Shown here: piece after piece, positions 9,819-22,324 of the stretch | How positions within the stretch are numbered: position 1 is the stretch's first letter | Layout: each line of letters begins with the position of its first letter | Source of the DNA: Gloeopeniophorella convolvens | Taxonomy: Eukaryota > Basidiomycota > Agaricomycetes > Russulales | Assembly: GCA_022496205.1 (NCBI GenBank) | Contig: WTXD01000101.1 | Location: forward strand, 1-62,655 | Direction of reading: 5' to 3' | DNA length: 62,655 nucleotides | Position numbers and translations under genes: made by a program | Notes under the pieces: model-generated | Told to the model about the DNA's origin: nothing | Seen by the model: the letters and a program-made list of their open reading frames with translations, nothing else | Databases searched by the model: none

Positions 9819-12800
9819 TCAGCCCCGGTAATTGGTAGTCCTACAGCGACAACTGCAACCAGTAGCACATGCAACACCAGGACGGAACTTCCAACAAGAC
9901 AAGTGGCTGACATGGAGACACTCCAAGCAATTGAACGAGAGACCTGATGGCAGTGTTACTTTGGAGACTCGGAGAGAGGAAATAACCCACCCTTGACGGG
10001 GAGGCGACAGATTGTGCACTGAGGTAATCCGAGGCGAGTGCTACATGTAGCGCAAGCTATCGGATGCCCGGATGGCGCAGGTTGACCACACCGGCTGCAC
10101 AATACGGACACTCCTATTCATATCAATCTTACAGGATGAATCAACGGGCAGTGATCCTAACCTACCGAGTTGGTCATGATCATCGGAGGTCAATCCAGTC
10201 GGCAACGCCAGAAATGATCCCACCGCCTTGAGTAGCTCGATGCGTTTGTACACCAAACCCCATCGAAAGAGCATTTCTGCGTAAGCGACAACATGCATGA
10301 CTAGCTGGTTCACCGGAGGAGAGGGATCCAGTCCATCTTCATGCTCGCTACCAGGTGGTTAGTCACAGTCAACCGCGGGAAACTGGGCACGCACAATTGC
10401 TGCTGCAATTCATCTCCCAGATCTACAACTCTGACCGATCTACGAACGACTGATTGTTTTGCCCTGGCCACTTGGGAGAACGTAGGTCGGCGTCCAGTGG
10501 CGACAGAATGGACCGACCCGGCGTTACGAGTAGAAGAGCTCTCGGACAGGTGGCGGATTGCAGGAGAAACCCGATGTGGTGAATCCGGTTTGTGGGGCAT
10601 TGCACGGGGGAAATCATGGTCACCCGATCTCCGGCTCTGACTCTCTGGGACCGGGATCCCCCCCAAGTCAGCCTCGTAGCTTGACGAATCTCCATGCACA
10701 GAATCTTTGCTCGTGTCGTAAGAACCACCGATAAGTTGGCGCACATTCCCCGCGTTGAAAAGGCTTGACCAGGATCCCCGGGAGGACATAGATGACAGCG
10801 ATGTCGAGGCAAAGTTAGCGACAGGAGAAGAAGCGGGATGCGCCCAGCTAGGCGATCGAGGTTGACCGCGACGATCTTTCCATAAACGAAAAGTGAAATA
10901 CTCGTTACTGGACAGTTGCCGACCGATGGGGGGCCGGGGAGTGATATACCCGGGGGAACTACCTGCTGCATACTGAGTAAGATAGAACGTAGATGCCTTG
11001 CTCGATCCCTTACCCTGTACTGTTAGGTGGTTTCGTACTTTCAGCAGTACAACCGATAACATGGCCAACATCTGTATATCCTTATCTTGGGAAAATCCCT
11101 CACACCTTGCAAAAGTGTTGAGATCGTCAGACGTTTGATGGTTCAGGCCACTTACATTTGTCTGATAAACCCTGTGACGAGCGAATTCGTGTACCAAGCC
11201 CCCGGAGAACGTTCGTCGAAAGAGGACAGAAGGAGCCCAAGGGTTGTGAAGAAGTGTTCGTGATCCCGGCGGAAACGCTTGCGTGCCACAGCCGCATTCT
11301 TCGTACAAAGATCAGATGGCGTAAATGAGTCGAATATGTACTCCTGGGCTATATCTTGGCCCGGATCGACGATATGCGCCGCGTCCCGGATGAATACTGT
11401 GACCGCATGGGTGGGAAGAACCGAATAGTTAGCGGGAATATCATCCAATGGGCGTGACTGCTCTGATGGACGCCTCTGTTTCAGACGTGAGAAGAGAAGA
11501 AGGTTAGTCATGATATGTAGGATATTATCGCTGTCCTCTCCGCGTCTTGACTCCGTTCCAGGGACCCGAGGATCGTGAGAGGCGAGGGTGAGTCGCCGCA
11601 CAGCGTCAGATATCAGACCCGGTGATTGAAATAACCTGGGTATCGAGTCGGCAGAGCGAGACGGGCCGGAAGGCGACGAGGCTAGCTCGTGAAGAGGATT
11701 CCGGACAATACGTGGGGGTGCACGGCTGAAGCAAACAAGCTGCCCTGTCGCAGACTGGTTACCATCGAACACCAATACTTGAAACATATGACTTGCCATT
11801 GGGACCGAAGACACCTTGGGAAGTCACCGGTTCCGCGATGTTCTTGTCACTGTGCAGCGGCGCGACGGTGGCACTCTCAGAACGCAGAAGAGATACGCGG
11901 TCTTCGTCAGAGGAGCTGTCGTAGTCGATATGTGCTGCCCTGCGCTGCTTGTCATCCTCATTGCCATAGAGTAGAAAGCGCAGACAAGCTTCGAGGCACG
12001 GGCGTCGGTTTTCACGCAGTACACGCAGACGCCGCAACATGAACGCGCGGCTCCGAATTGAAATGAGAGGTGAACGTTCAAGGTCCACGGTAGGCGTGCC
12101 TCCAGGATGTGATGCGTGGGGATAATCTTTGGGAAATGTGAAGGTGACACGAACGAATACTGAGGATGAGTCTCCCCATGGGCCATTGAGCCCAAGAGTG
12201 CAAGTGCGCTTCTTTCCCAAGTCGTGCTGAGTTGCTTTCAGACCAGAATTCTTCCTAGAGCATCATACTCACCTTCTCTAGCTTTATCCTTGATGATTCT
12301 TGCTGTAATTTCGTTACAACCGAAGTGAGTCTGGTTGGTGGTGAGAGGAGGACGGTGGAACTGGCGAGTGACCTACTCATCCTGTAGACTCTGGCCCTCA
12401 CTCTCATCATCCCAATGACCCCGGCTGTCACTCCTTTTGCGGAGCACTCCAGACATACGAGTAGACCCGGCATCTCGGGATGCTGGCCGGCTGCGACTAC
12501 CGATTCGACTGACGTTCCCGCTATCAGCACCACTGCCGGTTCCTGAAGAGCCTTCTCGAGTGCGCTCTCCAACCCTGACGCTCGACAGCCATGTCAGAGC
12601 GTCCATGCGAGCAGAACGGTTCCCGCGTGTCATTGTGCCGCCCTGTCGAAGGGGAGCCGAGATCGCCACCGTAGTCGGAGTCTGCTCTGGCTCCAATTCG
12701 GGTAGTTGCTGGGGTTGTGACGCCCCTCGTGAGCCACCTAAGGGGAGACGTACAGGATGCGGAGGACGGCCGCCGAACGGCGCAGCGCGGACCTCAGCAA

Positions 12801-14590
12801 GAATCCCACGCTGCCCAACGGGGGCAGACAGGGCGGGTTTAACATGGATTGCCTCGGGCGGTGTACGAAATGAGAATGTGTTGTCGCCATAGCCCTGCGC
12901 ACGAGGAGCGATGTCCTTATCTAATGGTTGGCCGGCTCTCTGAGAACGTGCTTGAGCCGATCACACAATGAACACGTAGGGGATTACACACCTGCATGGC
13001 ATCTCGGTCAACCGGCCAAAATCGCAGTGTCTTGTCTTTGGACCAGGTGATGAGCTGAAATTCCCCCCATTCTGTAGCATGTCAGCTAACAGCTGAGTGT
13101 GATGCACAATTACCCACCGCGGCCGCCTCTTCTCCACACAAACTCTTTTACGACATCAGAATGCCCCTCGAATGACTCGACTGGAGCAGAAGTGTGTGCT
13201 GTATCCCTACTATGGGCCCACATTTCGAGCGCATCTCCTCCACGTTGTGGGAGGCTGAGCAGGCCGTTACCAAAAGGCAGATCCCTCGCACGCCAGACGG
13301 GATAAGATGTATGGATCGTACTGCGTGGTTCGTATATTGATTCTTCGGGAAGCAAGCCAACGCTGTCATGGCGACGGTGGAGGTCTTCTAGTGCAGTGGA
13401 AGGCGAATCCACGTCCCATGTTTTGATTGTTTTATCAAGTGAACATGTCACGAGTTCACGAGGACTGTTATGGGCCCAGTCGATACCGTAAATCTTCGCC
13501 GCGTGCGCATTGATGATTTTCACTGGTATGGATCCTTTCTAATGAACGTGATGTGATGGGTCAAACACACAGACAAGTCGGCGTAGCCCTCTTACCCTCC
13601 GATCCCATATAAGTACTTCGTTCAGATGCGACGAAGCAAGGACATTCCCATCCTGGCGATTCCACTTCACCTGGGTCCCGCCAGCTACCCATACCAAGAT
13701 GATGTAGTATCACACACCAAATGCTGCGGATGCACGTACCGTTGAACGCGCAAAGGCCTCACCAAGCATGTTAGATGGCTGCAAACCATACTGATGAAGA
13801 TATTCATTTACCCATGATTGGCTTTTGTGGTGTTCGCAAGTCCCAAGCCCATAGCCAAGAGTCGATACCTGTGCTGACAACGATGTCTGGGTCTTTCGTA
13901 TGCCAATTGATGTCGGTGATGGCTCGGTAGTGAGAGTGAAGAGCGTGCTCGATTGCAGTCTTCCCAGCAAGACGGAGGTTCCAAATGAGCCTGACCGATG
14001 TAGCATGAAAATGAACAGCTGGTCTGATACACAGAACTCACAGTTTCTCACTTGATGTGGAGATGATGTACTCAGAGCGAGCTGGATGCGGGTTCCATTG
14101 AACATCGGCAACATCCCACGTACCACCTTGAGGTAAGAAGCGAGGGACATCGAAAGGTGCCTTCAGATCTATGATGAAAAGACCATTCCGCCTTCAAAGA
14201 AGTGGGTCATCAGAACAATCAGGAATATAGAATATTATGGAAAGCGTACGCAGCAAGAACAAGGTCACGGTAAGAGGGGCTTATGCTCATCTATTACAGG
14301 AGTAAGATTGAGCAACAAGCAAACCGAACGAGACACACATTGCCAACTGCGTCTCCAACGAGGTCCTTCATGTCAATAACCAGGCTCTTCTTGATCCCAT
14401 CATCGGGTGAGAGTAGCGATTCGATAGATCCCGTATTCACTGCGCCAAGTGCTTGATTCTTGCTGGATGAGGGGACTTGCCGGCGAGAAGTAAGGAACTC
14501 AAGGTCATTTGGAACGAAGGTAGCAGCGCTTGATGGATCCTCCGGAGGGAACATGTCGGCTGCAGTCGGCAACCCGCCGACAGAGGCCAT
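9819..14590 (-). CDS. WDR59: WDR59/Mtc5 homologue (SEA/GATOR2 complex)
   Basis: Start at 14590 (MASVGGLPTAADMF), after which the coding signal is continuous through short introns. The N-terminus is a WD40 propeller: ENKLLIWNL-like, GIDSWLWAWDLR, VLIWDRR and CSLDKTIKTWDV repeats (about 14200-13400), and a last blade with WSKDKTLRFWPV near 13050. A Ser/Arg-rich linker contains MDALTWLSSVRVGE (near 12600). An RWD domain follows (CTLGLNGPWGDSSSVFVRVTF onwards, 12200-11960), then an acidic SSSDEDR region. The C-terminus has a YAEMLFRWGLVYKRIELLK helix (near 10280) and a zinc-binding RING-like end, CTICRLPVKG joined to FNCLECLHVSHLSCW and CATGCSCRC, stopping at 9819. This is the domain order of WDR59 (yeast Mtc5/Sea3). 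In yeast and animals that complex acts at the vacuole/lysosome upstream of TORC1. Confidence 0.88.
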
Positions 14591-14931
14591 GACTGGATTA
14601 TGTGCACGCAGTAGAGCCGAGGAATAAGCCAGATTTCGGGTTTAGCGTGGGCCGCCTCGCCAACATGAACTCTCTGTAAACCTGTTAATGAGGCCACGCC
14701 GCTGGAGATCTACAATGAGGTGATGTTGATGAGCGGTGTTATTGTTGTTACTGGATGACTGGTGCCGCGGACCAGACAGTGTGGTTCAGCACGTGACGCA
14801 ACCGCTTGCTTCAACCGTGATTCCGCTGATCAGGAGCCGCGGCTCGTAAATAGTATTTTCTGCACTCTCTTTGTGGTTCCTCCAGGGGAAAACGCCGACC
14901 TGTAGCCAGCGGCCATTCTGCGACAGTTCAA
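14591..14931. promoter_or_regulatory. Divergent promoter, WDR59 (-) / PUF6 (+), with E-box
   Basis: This 341-bp gap separates two genes read away from each other. It contains a CACGTG palindrome at 14790-14795, the core bound by bHLH factors such as Cbf1-type proteins in fungi. A role for it here is inference; only the motif is seen. Confidence 0.45.
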
Positions 14932-17271
14932 ATGCCCGGCTCTAAACGCTTATCGACAGCATATTCCGACCCCTCGCGCTCCAAGAAACCTCGTCTTACG
15001 CGCTCCCTTCAAAACAGCAAGCACATCGAGTCAGAAGTTACTCTCCGCGGGCGGGTTCACCCTGCTGGCCCTAACAGCAGCTTCAGTGCTTCCGATGCAT
15101 CTGACTCGGGTGCAGTCGAAAATGGAGAGGATGTAGCGGAACGGCCAACCATCCACAGTTCGGGGGAACCCCATCTGTGTAAGCCTTCTGTATGTGTACA
15201 CCTGATTCTGTATGCTTGACGCCTCCCACCTACCAGCTTCAAAAGAGTCTCGTATGACTCAGCGCGCATTGCTACATCAACGCCGTGCCTCCAAGCCTCA
15301 TACTGCTCTTCTTAATGACGCCAAGCATGCCTGGTCTCTCGCCCGGCAAAAAAATATCTCCCAGGAAGAACGGGCTTCCTATATCGCGTCTCTTATGACT
15401 ACCGTCCGGGGGAAAATTCAAGACATTGTTTTCAAGCACGATGCAAGTCGCATAATCCAGACAATTGTGAAGTGGGGGAGCCAACAACAGCGCGATGAAG
15501 TGGCTATTGAACTGAAGGGGCGCTTCAAGGACCTCGCCGAGAGTAAGTACTCTAAAGTGAGCAGTGTCACCTATGGTTTGACAATGTAGACCCTGACAGC
15601 AACCTTTTTCTCAGTTTCTTGTGACGAAGCTGGCACGCTTGTGCCCGTCCCATCGCGTGGCAATGGTTGCGGAGTTTCGTTCGCATGTCATACGCCTGCT
15701 CTTGCACAGGGAGGCGTCACAAACCATCGCGGACATCTTTGACTTGTATGCCAACGCATCCCAAAGAGCCATTCTCGTTCGCGACTTCTACGGTCGCGAA
15801 GTTGCACTATTTTCGCCGTCTGGAGACGGCGAAGGCGGCGCGAGTGGTATGCCCCATGGTCTCTCAGGAGTTCTTAACGCTGCAAACGCGGATCAGCGGA
15901 AGCGTATTCTTGTTTCTCTCAAAGAGAACCTTGACCTCATGTCTGTACACATAATCTGTCAGTTTTTTTTACCAGCTGACCAAGCCGAACTACAGCTTCA
16001 ACAACTCCGACAAGGGCCCTGCTCGCCACGGGATCGTCCACAAGGCACTCTGGGAATATCTATGCGAGATTGGTCAAATTTCGGACGAAGACGAGCGTGA
16101 AAAGCTATATCGTGACATCTTCGAGAGGTTCGTACAGATCCAGTCTTTGTTGACTTCGCTTTATCTCACTGGTCTCAAGCTGTGGGGATTTATTTGCAGA
16201 GATGGTTCACACAAAAGATGGGAGCAAAGTTGTGCGGGAATTCTTGGCACGTGGCACTGCGAAGGTTGGCTGTTTTCTTTGTGCCAATGTGCCATCTGAT
16301 CCCCACCTATAGGAGCGTAAACATATCATCAAGGTCATCAAGCCTTACGTGGAAACGATGGCCAAGGACGAGGAAGCTCAGCTAGTTCTTTTCACAGCCC
16401 TTGACGTCACTGAGTATGCAAAGCAGCTCTTTGCGCTCGCGGGAACTGACTTTCAACAGTGACACCAAATTGCTGGCAAAATCTATCTTGTCGTCTATCA
16501 CTCAGAATGCGAGGTCGCTGCAAGAGGGTGCTGTGGGACGCCGAACCCTGCTCTACCCTCTGGTCCCTCGGGATCGACGTTACTACACCCCAGCTATGAT
16601 AGCTAACATCTCTGAGACCGACAAACTCCGCACGTATACGAGTAAGAAGGCCGCTGACATACGTGCTGCTGAGATCTGCAGCGCAGTGAGCGCGGATCTT
16701 CTCTCCTGGGTTGCCCGCGACGGTGCCGAAATAAGCCGTGAAACAGGGGGCTCGCTTGTGATCACAGAAATTATGCTCGAGGCTCAGGGCGGTGAGTGCT
16801 TGCTTGAAGTCGTCGGTAGGGGCGTTGGTCACGATTTGAGCCACAGACAAAAAATCGGCAATGGAGGCCCTGTTGGTCCCGTTAGCCGCTCCATACCCTT
16901 CCAGCGATGCCTCTCACCCCATCGACTTACCGCATACCTCGCGGTTGTACAAGGCCCTCCTACAAGGGGGGCACTTCTCGCAGCTTACACAATCAGTGGT
17001 GCTGCGACCGAACTTCAGCCCATCCGCCTTCGCCACCGCGTTTTTGCACCACGTTGGATCAACAAATATTTGTGCCATGGCATGCGGCGGAGGTGCATTC
17101 GTGGTTGCAGCGTTGCTAAATCGCGTTGCCACCGACGGTTCACAGGAAGAATGTGACATGCTTAATCAGTGCATGACTGGACTGAAGGGAATCCAGCATA
17201 CTGCAAAGGGATGGGGCGCCGTAACGGAAAGCATGAGGTTGCTGGAGGCCAGGATGTTGCGTGCCCAGTAA
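14932..17271 (+). CDS. PUF6: PUF6/penguin-type pumilio protein with CPL domain
   Basis: Start at 14932 (MPGSKRLSTAYSDPSRSKKP), a basic N-terminus typical of nucleolar proteins. An intron from about 15181 (GTAAGCC) rejoins the frame at SKESRMTQRALLHQ. Pumilio-like repeats follow: GKIQDIVFKHDASRIIQTIV, FKDLAESKYSKFLVTKLA (across an intron), VIRLLLHREASQTIADIF, and later VHTKDGSKVVREFLARGTA (about 16210). The second half carries the CPL domain (LLAKSILSSITQNARSL, then LLYPLVPRDRRYYTP and ADLLSWVARDG). The last part (AMEALLVPLAAPY to LLEARMLRAQ) ends at 17271. The combination of degenerate PUM repeats plus CPL defines the PUF6/KIAA0020 group, which in yeast acts in large ribosomal subunit assembly and ASH1 mRNA repression. 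It shares a divergent promoter with WDR59. Confidence 0.88.
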
Positions 17272-17652
17272 CATGTAAAATGTAAATTTTGAGATCGATT
17301 GCGAGGCCAGGTGTTGAGAAGACGGTGGTCAAGGGGGCCTACAGATTTTGTATCGAACGAGTGAAGTGGTTCAGGTTTTGGGCCAGAGGATTGACTAGGA
17401 CTGGTCAGTGTTATGTTGCAGTTGCCGTGGAAACAGCTCGCTGGGCGCGGAAACCGGAGCGTCTCGGGTCGAGCTGTTGACAAGCACCCCTCATGAGATG
17501 CACAGCATCGGCGTTCTGACTCTTGGAGGGTCGAGCTCACAACACTTCGACCACGTTTGGCTCTGGATGGGAGGACTTCCGTGCGTACTGGGAGCGTCGG
17601 GCCAGCGCCCAAGCTGAATCATTCTACGAATCTCCTAGAAGGATATTCTAAG
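17272..17652. other. Convergent intergenic region
   Basis: 3' ends of PUF6 (+) and the methyltransferase (-) meet here. No ORF or repeat stands out. Confidence 0.5.
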
Positions 17653-19622
17653 CTATGCGTCCCATGCTAGCAAGTAGATCACACGTTCTTCTAAGATGAA
17701 ACGTCGCAAGACTGGTGTTATTGACGATGGTTCTATGCCAGTCACAAGATTATCATGAGAATTATTCAAAGATAGCCATGGTGCACTCCATCCGACCTGA
17801 CGAACCATCAAGTCGCATGTCCTTGGTTGCTCGGACCTAGAGAACTGACCTAGAGATAGCTTCAGTGAGATTATCATGAACGAATGAGTAGGCACGTACT
17901 CAAGCGTCTTCTTGGGTGAGACATGGATTGACGCATGGTTAGTGACTCCAAGGATGCGAGGGTATGCGTTCAGGTTTTTGTGAAGCGTGAACTGGAAGAC
18001 TGCCGTGCCGCCGTGACGTGCAACCAGAACCGACCAAGCAAGGAAGAATACCCAGATACGGAACCAACGTTCGCCGTATTTAGCAACCACCTTCTCACGG
18101 TTCGAAATCCAGTTGTTGTACCAGTGGAAGATCGTGGCGGAGTAATGGACACCAAGGACATCCACGTTCTTCACTTCAAAACCGGCCGCCTCGAGGTGCT
18201 TCACTACCCAACCGAGGGACGCACTTGCATCCGCTCCGGGGAAAATATACTTGTTCATGAACAGACCCCTGACAGATCTGATCAGTCGTCTGGCACCGCG
18301 ATGTATCCAGGACTCACCATGTCAAGTCCTCGTATTGCCATGAAGGTCGCAAGCCAGCAACTTGGAAGACAAAGACACCGTCATCATCAAGAAGGTCGTA
18401 CACTTGACGGAGGAAGGTGGCATAACGACGAACACCAACATGCTGGAGGGACAAGTTAGCCAGTAGCCGCGCGAGAGTAAAGCACAAACCTCGGCCATCT
18501 CGAGGCTGACGATCTTCGTGTAGTGCCCACGACCTCCAGGGATATCACGATAATCGAGGCAAAGAATGCGGGCCCGCTCGGAATCACCGCCGTTAGACAA
18601 GATTCGATCATTACCAAACTTGGTTTGGTTTTTGCCGAGAGTAATACCAGTCACCTCGCACCCATAGTTTTTGTGCGCGAAGGCCGCAAGCGTACCCCAA
18701 CCACAACCGATGTCAAGAAGCCGATCCGTAGGCTGGAGGTCGAGCTTCTCGCAAACAATAATGAGCTTGTTATCTTGGAGTTGCTCAAGGGTCTGAGGTT
18801 CCTCAAGTGTTGTCATGATACCCGACGTGTAAATCATGCAAGGACCCAGGAACCTAAACAGCGTGTCACCAAAACTCGACGGGAGACGAGCATATTGCAG
18901 ACCATTCATAAAAATCGTCACCTCCTGAAAATTATCCCTCGATGAGTATCATAGTGGCAAAGGGAACGCTGGATTATTCTTACGGTCGTAATGGCCACGG
19001 ACCTGCTCCTCATCCTGGCTCTGGGAGTGAACGATGATCTCGGGGATCATTTGGGTCAACACGTATTTGAAGAGCTCAGGTGTGAAGACCATCTTCGCCC
19101 AGTCATGGCGAGCCTCCATTATATCGAGAACGTCTCCTTTGGTAACACACAACGTCAACAACCAATCGCAGGGGTACATATAAACATACCGTTAAAATCA
19201 ATCTTTCCATCAAAATACGCATCATGGAATATCTGAATGGGAATCTTCTCTTTGCCATGGTAGCGGGCTTTGAGCTCGGGCTCCTTGATGGTAATGTACT
19301 CCTCAATGTCCTTGCCTGGAAGGACAACCTTCTCGTTCTTGCGCGGGCCATAGATACTCATGAGTGTCCAGTATGCAATGGTAATAGGGATGCCGAGAAG
19401 AGCGACCAAGAACAGGTAGGTCTTCAGACCGCCGCGATTGACGATAGGGATGATGCGTTTGAGGAGCCAGGGAATGCCGAGGACGAGAGACGCGAGGACA
19501 TGGTTGGAGAACGTGCCATTGCCTTCTGCGAGACCCACTAAAGGAGCGTTCTTGAAGTTTGGCACGTTCGTGAGGCGTGGCGAACTCGACATAACTGGGG
19601 TGTCACCTGAGTTGGGGCTCAA
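17653..19622 (-). CDS. Sphingolipid C9-methyltransferase (cyclopropane-fatty-acid synthase-like)
   Basis: The start is at 19622 (MSPNSGDTPV) or the in-frame Met ten codons later. Two hydrophobic segments near the N-terminus (VLASLVLGIPWLL and TYLFLVALLGIPITIAYW) suggest a membrane anchor. Next come ARYHGKEKIPIQIFHDAYFDG, then GDVLDIMEARHDWAKMVFTPELFKYV after an intron. The SAM-binding motif I is LLDIGCGWGTLAAFAHKNYG (near 18700), followed by VTGITLGKNQTKF and YRDIPGG. The C-terminal part (MNKYIFPGADASASLGWVVK, then VDVLGVHYSATIFHWYNNW) is typical of the fungal enzymes that add the C9 methyl group to the sphingoid base of glucosylceramide. The final ~70 codons before 17653 look non-conserved. 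A last intron after LEY (near 17893) may give a shorter tail, so the 3' end is uncertain. Confidence 0.87.
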
Positions 19623-19761
19623 GGTGACCGGTGATGCTAGACAGTCGGCTAATTGCCTCTTTTTTTAACGCGTCTGTTGAATTTGGCCCTGTTTGGACTG
19701 GACCCAGACGTGGCAGTTACATAACCTAATGGGTGTTTTGCACTTGCACACTGTCTACACC
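19623..19761. promoter_or_regulatory. Short divergent promoter, methyltransferase (-) / YIF1 (+)
   Basis: Only about 140 bp separate the two start codons, so both genes probably share this promoter. A T-rich run (near 19660) is the only notable feature. Confidence 0.45.
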
Positions 19762-20994
19762 ATGGGCACCTACTACGGTTCCCGTTCGCCACCCCCGCTT
19801 CAGCATCCCGTTCCAACGCATCCCGCTTTTATACCGGAACCTCCATCTACACCTGCATCTCCACAAGGCTATCAGCGATACGCTTCATCACCCCCAGCAC
19901 CTCAACCGCCGCAGACGTTCTCGCATGGCGCAGCTTATCCTCAATTTACCCACCAACCCCCACATCTCTCGCCCTTGCAAAATCAACAGGCACCTTCTCA
20001 TGGCATTCCTGATTTTTCTGCATGGGGGATCGACGGCGCAACAGCCCAGTTTGGCATGCAACTTGGTCAAAACGCGGTCGCCGTTGGGCAGAGCTACGTC
20101 CAGCGCAACGTGCGTCTTTCTTATCTTCGCGCCTCCATTCCTCCTATGACAAGTGCCCACGGCGAAATTGTAGCTCGGTGGACTCATACCAGTCACCCAT
20201 CTTAAGCATCACTTCAACGTTTCGAATTCATATGTCATTCGCAAGCTACGTCTAGTCCTATTTCCTTGGCGGAACAAGCCGTGGACACGCAAAATGCGCC
20301 GTTCCGAGGCTGGCGTAGGCGAATTTCAGCCTCCAAGGGAAGACCTGAATGCGCCAGATCTCTACATTCCTGGTGCGCCCTCCTACTTGCTTTGATCCGC
20401 CTACGGTCTGCCGACAGAACGCCTTCAGCCATGGCATTCGTGTCTTACATACTCCTCGCTGCCCTCCAATCTGGCTTGCAATCCCGTTTTCATCCAGAGA
20501 TATTCGGCATTGTCGCGACAAAAGCAATCGTAGTCCTCATACTTGATTTCCTGTTCGTGAAGGGGGGCTGTTACCTCCTTGGAGTGCAAGGCTCCAACCC
20601 TATCGTGGATCTCCTTGCGCATGGTGGCTATAAATTTGTTGGGTACGTCCGTATTCCCTGCTGGCATATACATTCTTGCGAACTATTGTTAGGGTTATTG
20701 CCACGCTCCTTGTTGGACTCATCGGCCCTTCGAGAACGCTACACACCGTCGTGTTTATCTATGCATTTCTAGCAAATGCCTTTTTCTTGGTGAGTCGTTC
20801 GACACGCCTCACACGCCTCCTCTGACAGACCGGCATAGCTTCGTTCGTTGCGTTCGGTTGTCCTTCCTGATGTCGGCGCAACTCCAGGAGCCGTCGGTAC
20901 TGTTTCGCACGCCCAACGTTCGCGACGCATTACATTCCTCTTTCTTATTGCGGTTGTACAGATCTTGTTCATGGGAATATTGGTTCGTGTATGA
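19762..20994 (+). CDS. YIF1: YIF1, Golgi/ER membrane protein of the Yip1 complex
   Basis: The start at 19762 (MGTYYGSRSPPP) opens a Pro/Gln-rich cytosolic N-terminus. The conserved YIF1 block FGMQLGQNAVAVGQSYVQRN is at about 20050, followed after an intron by a block with SVKHHFNVSNSYVIRKLRLV and LFPWRNKPW (about 20195-20290). Four to five membrane segments follow (MAFVSYILLAALQSGL, AIVVLILDFLFVKGGCYLL, FVGVIATLLVGLIG, TVVFIYAFLANAFFLL, FLFLIAVVQILFMGILV). An intron ending CCGGCATAG at about 20838 joins AFFL to LRSLRSVVLPDVG. The stop is at 20994. Length and layout fit YIF1, which in yeast binds Yip1 and Ypt GTPases in ER-Golgi transport. Confidence 0.9.
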
Positions 20995-21319
20995 TTGTGA
21001 TCAGAATGCGCGAGTATATCTTCCTCTGGATATTATCAAGTAGCGTGGCCTCATTGTGCCCATTATAAGCGCCAGCCCTCTGAGATTTTGCCACCAAATA
21101 AGCCTGCAGCAGGCTGTGTGCGTGTGACTCGAATGCGTGCCGGTCCCCGGGCGTCCGGGATAGGTTACAAGAGAAGTTGAGAACGCGCGCCTTCAAGCTT
21201 CAAGCTTCAATATTCAATACGCCCTTCCTCAGCCACACGTCGAATCTCTAACCTACTCACCGACCACACCACATATCCCAACTTCCATCCCGCTATCGGT
21301 GCTGTCGTACACAATCACA
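20995..21319. other. Intergenic, promoter side of the Ada-domain gene
   Basis: About 325 bp with short direct repeats (CAAGCTTCAAGCTTCAA near 21194). No gene seen. Confidence 0.45.
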
Positions 21320-22114
21320 ATGGACTTCAGCCACCCAGTTGCTTCTGACGACCCCACACTTGGCCCCATGCGGCTTTCAGAAGTGAATAACCCTACACCC
21401 GAAAACGGGTACTCCCAAGACCAGGACGTCCAAACCATGCTCGAGAACTTCGGGCTCGGCACTACAACTGAATTCGACAGCCTGCCACGCCATTTTGACG
21501 GTGGCACCCAATGGACATGTTCAATCTCAGAGGAGCAACTCCTTGCAGATGCAGGGATCTCCTTTTTTGAGGCCACGATTCCCGCCCCAGACACGTCGGT
21601 ACCGGATCCGCACCCACATCATCCATTTTCTAGTGCTCAGCCTCACAACTTGTCAAGCACCAGCTACGATATATCGAATCTGTTCGTGAATGACGAACAG
21701 CGTTGGCAAGCAATTTTCACGCGGGACGCCCGAGCAGATGGTGTCTTTCTCTACTGCGTCCTCACCACACATATATATTGCCGACCCACGTGTGCATCTC
21801 GTCGGCCTGCGCAGAGCAACGTTGCGTTCGTCAAAAGCGCGGTGGAAGCCGCAGCGTTGGGTTGTCGCGCTTGTCTGCGATGCTCACCTGACTCCTCCTC
21901 TAACCCCACGACGGAGCGTCAAATGAATGCAGTAGCACGTCTGAAGCTCGCCCTATCCGCCGACCTAGACGTCAAGGTGACAGTAAAACAAGTTTCCGAG
22001 GAGATTGGTATCAGCATGTGGCACCTAAACCGGTTGTTCAAGAAAGAGGTCGGGTTTCCCCCCAAGCAATGGGTGATGCAACTGCGAGAGAGGGCGTTTA
22101 GACGGTATCGGTGA
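21320..22114 (+). CDS. Ada metal-binding domain plus AraC-type HTH protein
   Basis: One open frame from MDFSHPVASDD (21320). After about 120 residues of acidic, unconserved sequence comes an Ada N-terminal (methyl-phosphotriester acceptor) domain: RWQAIFTRDARADGVFLYCV, then THIYCRPTCASRRP and CRACLRCSP. These supply the Cys-x3-Cys and Cys-x2-Cys ligands used for Zn binding in Ada, the first Cys of YCRPTC being the known methyl acceptor in the E. coli family. An AraC-like helix-turn-helix follows (VTVKQVSEEIGISMWHLNRLFKKEVGFPPKQWVMQLR). There is no O6-methylguanine transferase domain. The frame stops at 22114, but the stop overlaps a good donor (GTGAGTGT), so a further exon is possible. Expected role: alkylation-responsive regulator, by analogy to bacterial AdaA. 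Confidence 0.8.
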   Translation: MDFSHPVASDDPTLGPMRLSEVNNPTPENGYSQDQDVQTMLENFGLGTTTEFDSLPRHFDGGTQWTCSISEEQLLADAGISFFEATIPAPDTSVPDPHPHHPFSSAQPHNLSSTSYDISNLFVNDEQRWQAIFTRDARADGVFLYCVLTTHIYCRPTCASRRPAQSNVAFVKSAVEAAALGCRACLRCSPDSSSNPTTERQMNAVARLKLALSADLDVKVTVKQVSEEIGISMWHLNRLFKKEVGFPPKQWVMQLRERAFRRYR

Positions 22115-22324
22115 GTGTACATAAGAACACGAATTAGTATTGTACTATTCGACTCGAACGAGAGGTTACATGGCACGCGTGCATATGAATATTGAGACCC
22201 GCCTCAAAGCCAGCACTTGTTACTCGCAAAGAATAAGGGGGTGAACATCCCAGGGGGTCATAGATTAGTATAATGCGTGTGCGTGATGGCTCGATGTTTC
22301 ATTTCTGTGGACGCGTGCATCGTA

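Noticed and set aside
10423..10971. 182-codon ORF overlapping the WDR59 linker in another frame
   Set aside because: Shadow frame; the Ser-rich linker of WDR59 in the 10310-11308 frame joins conserved domains on both sides.
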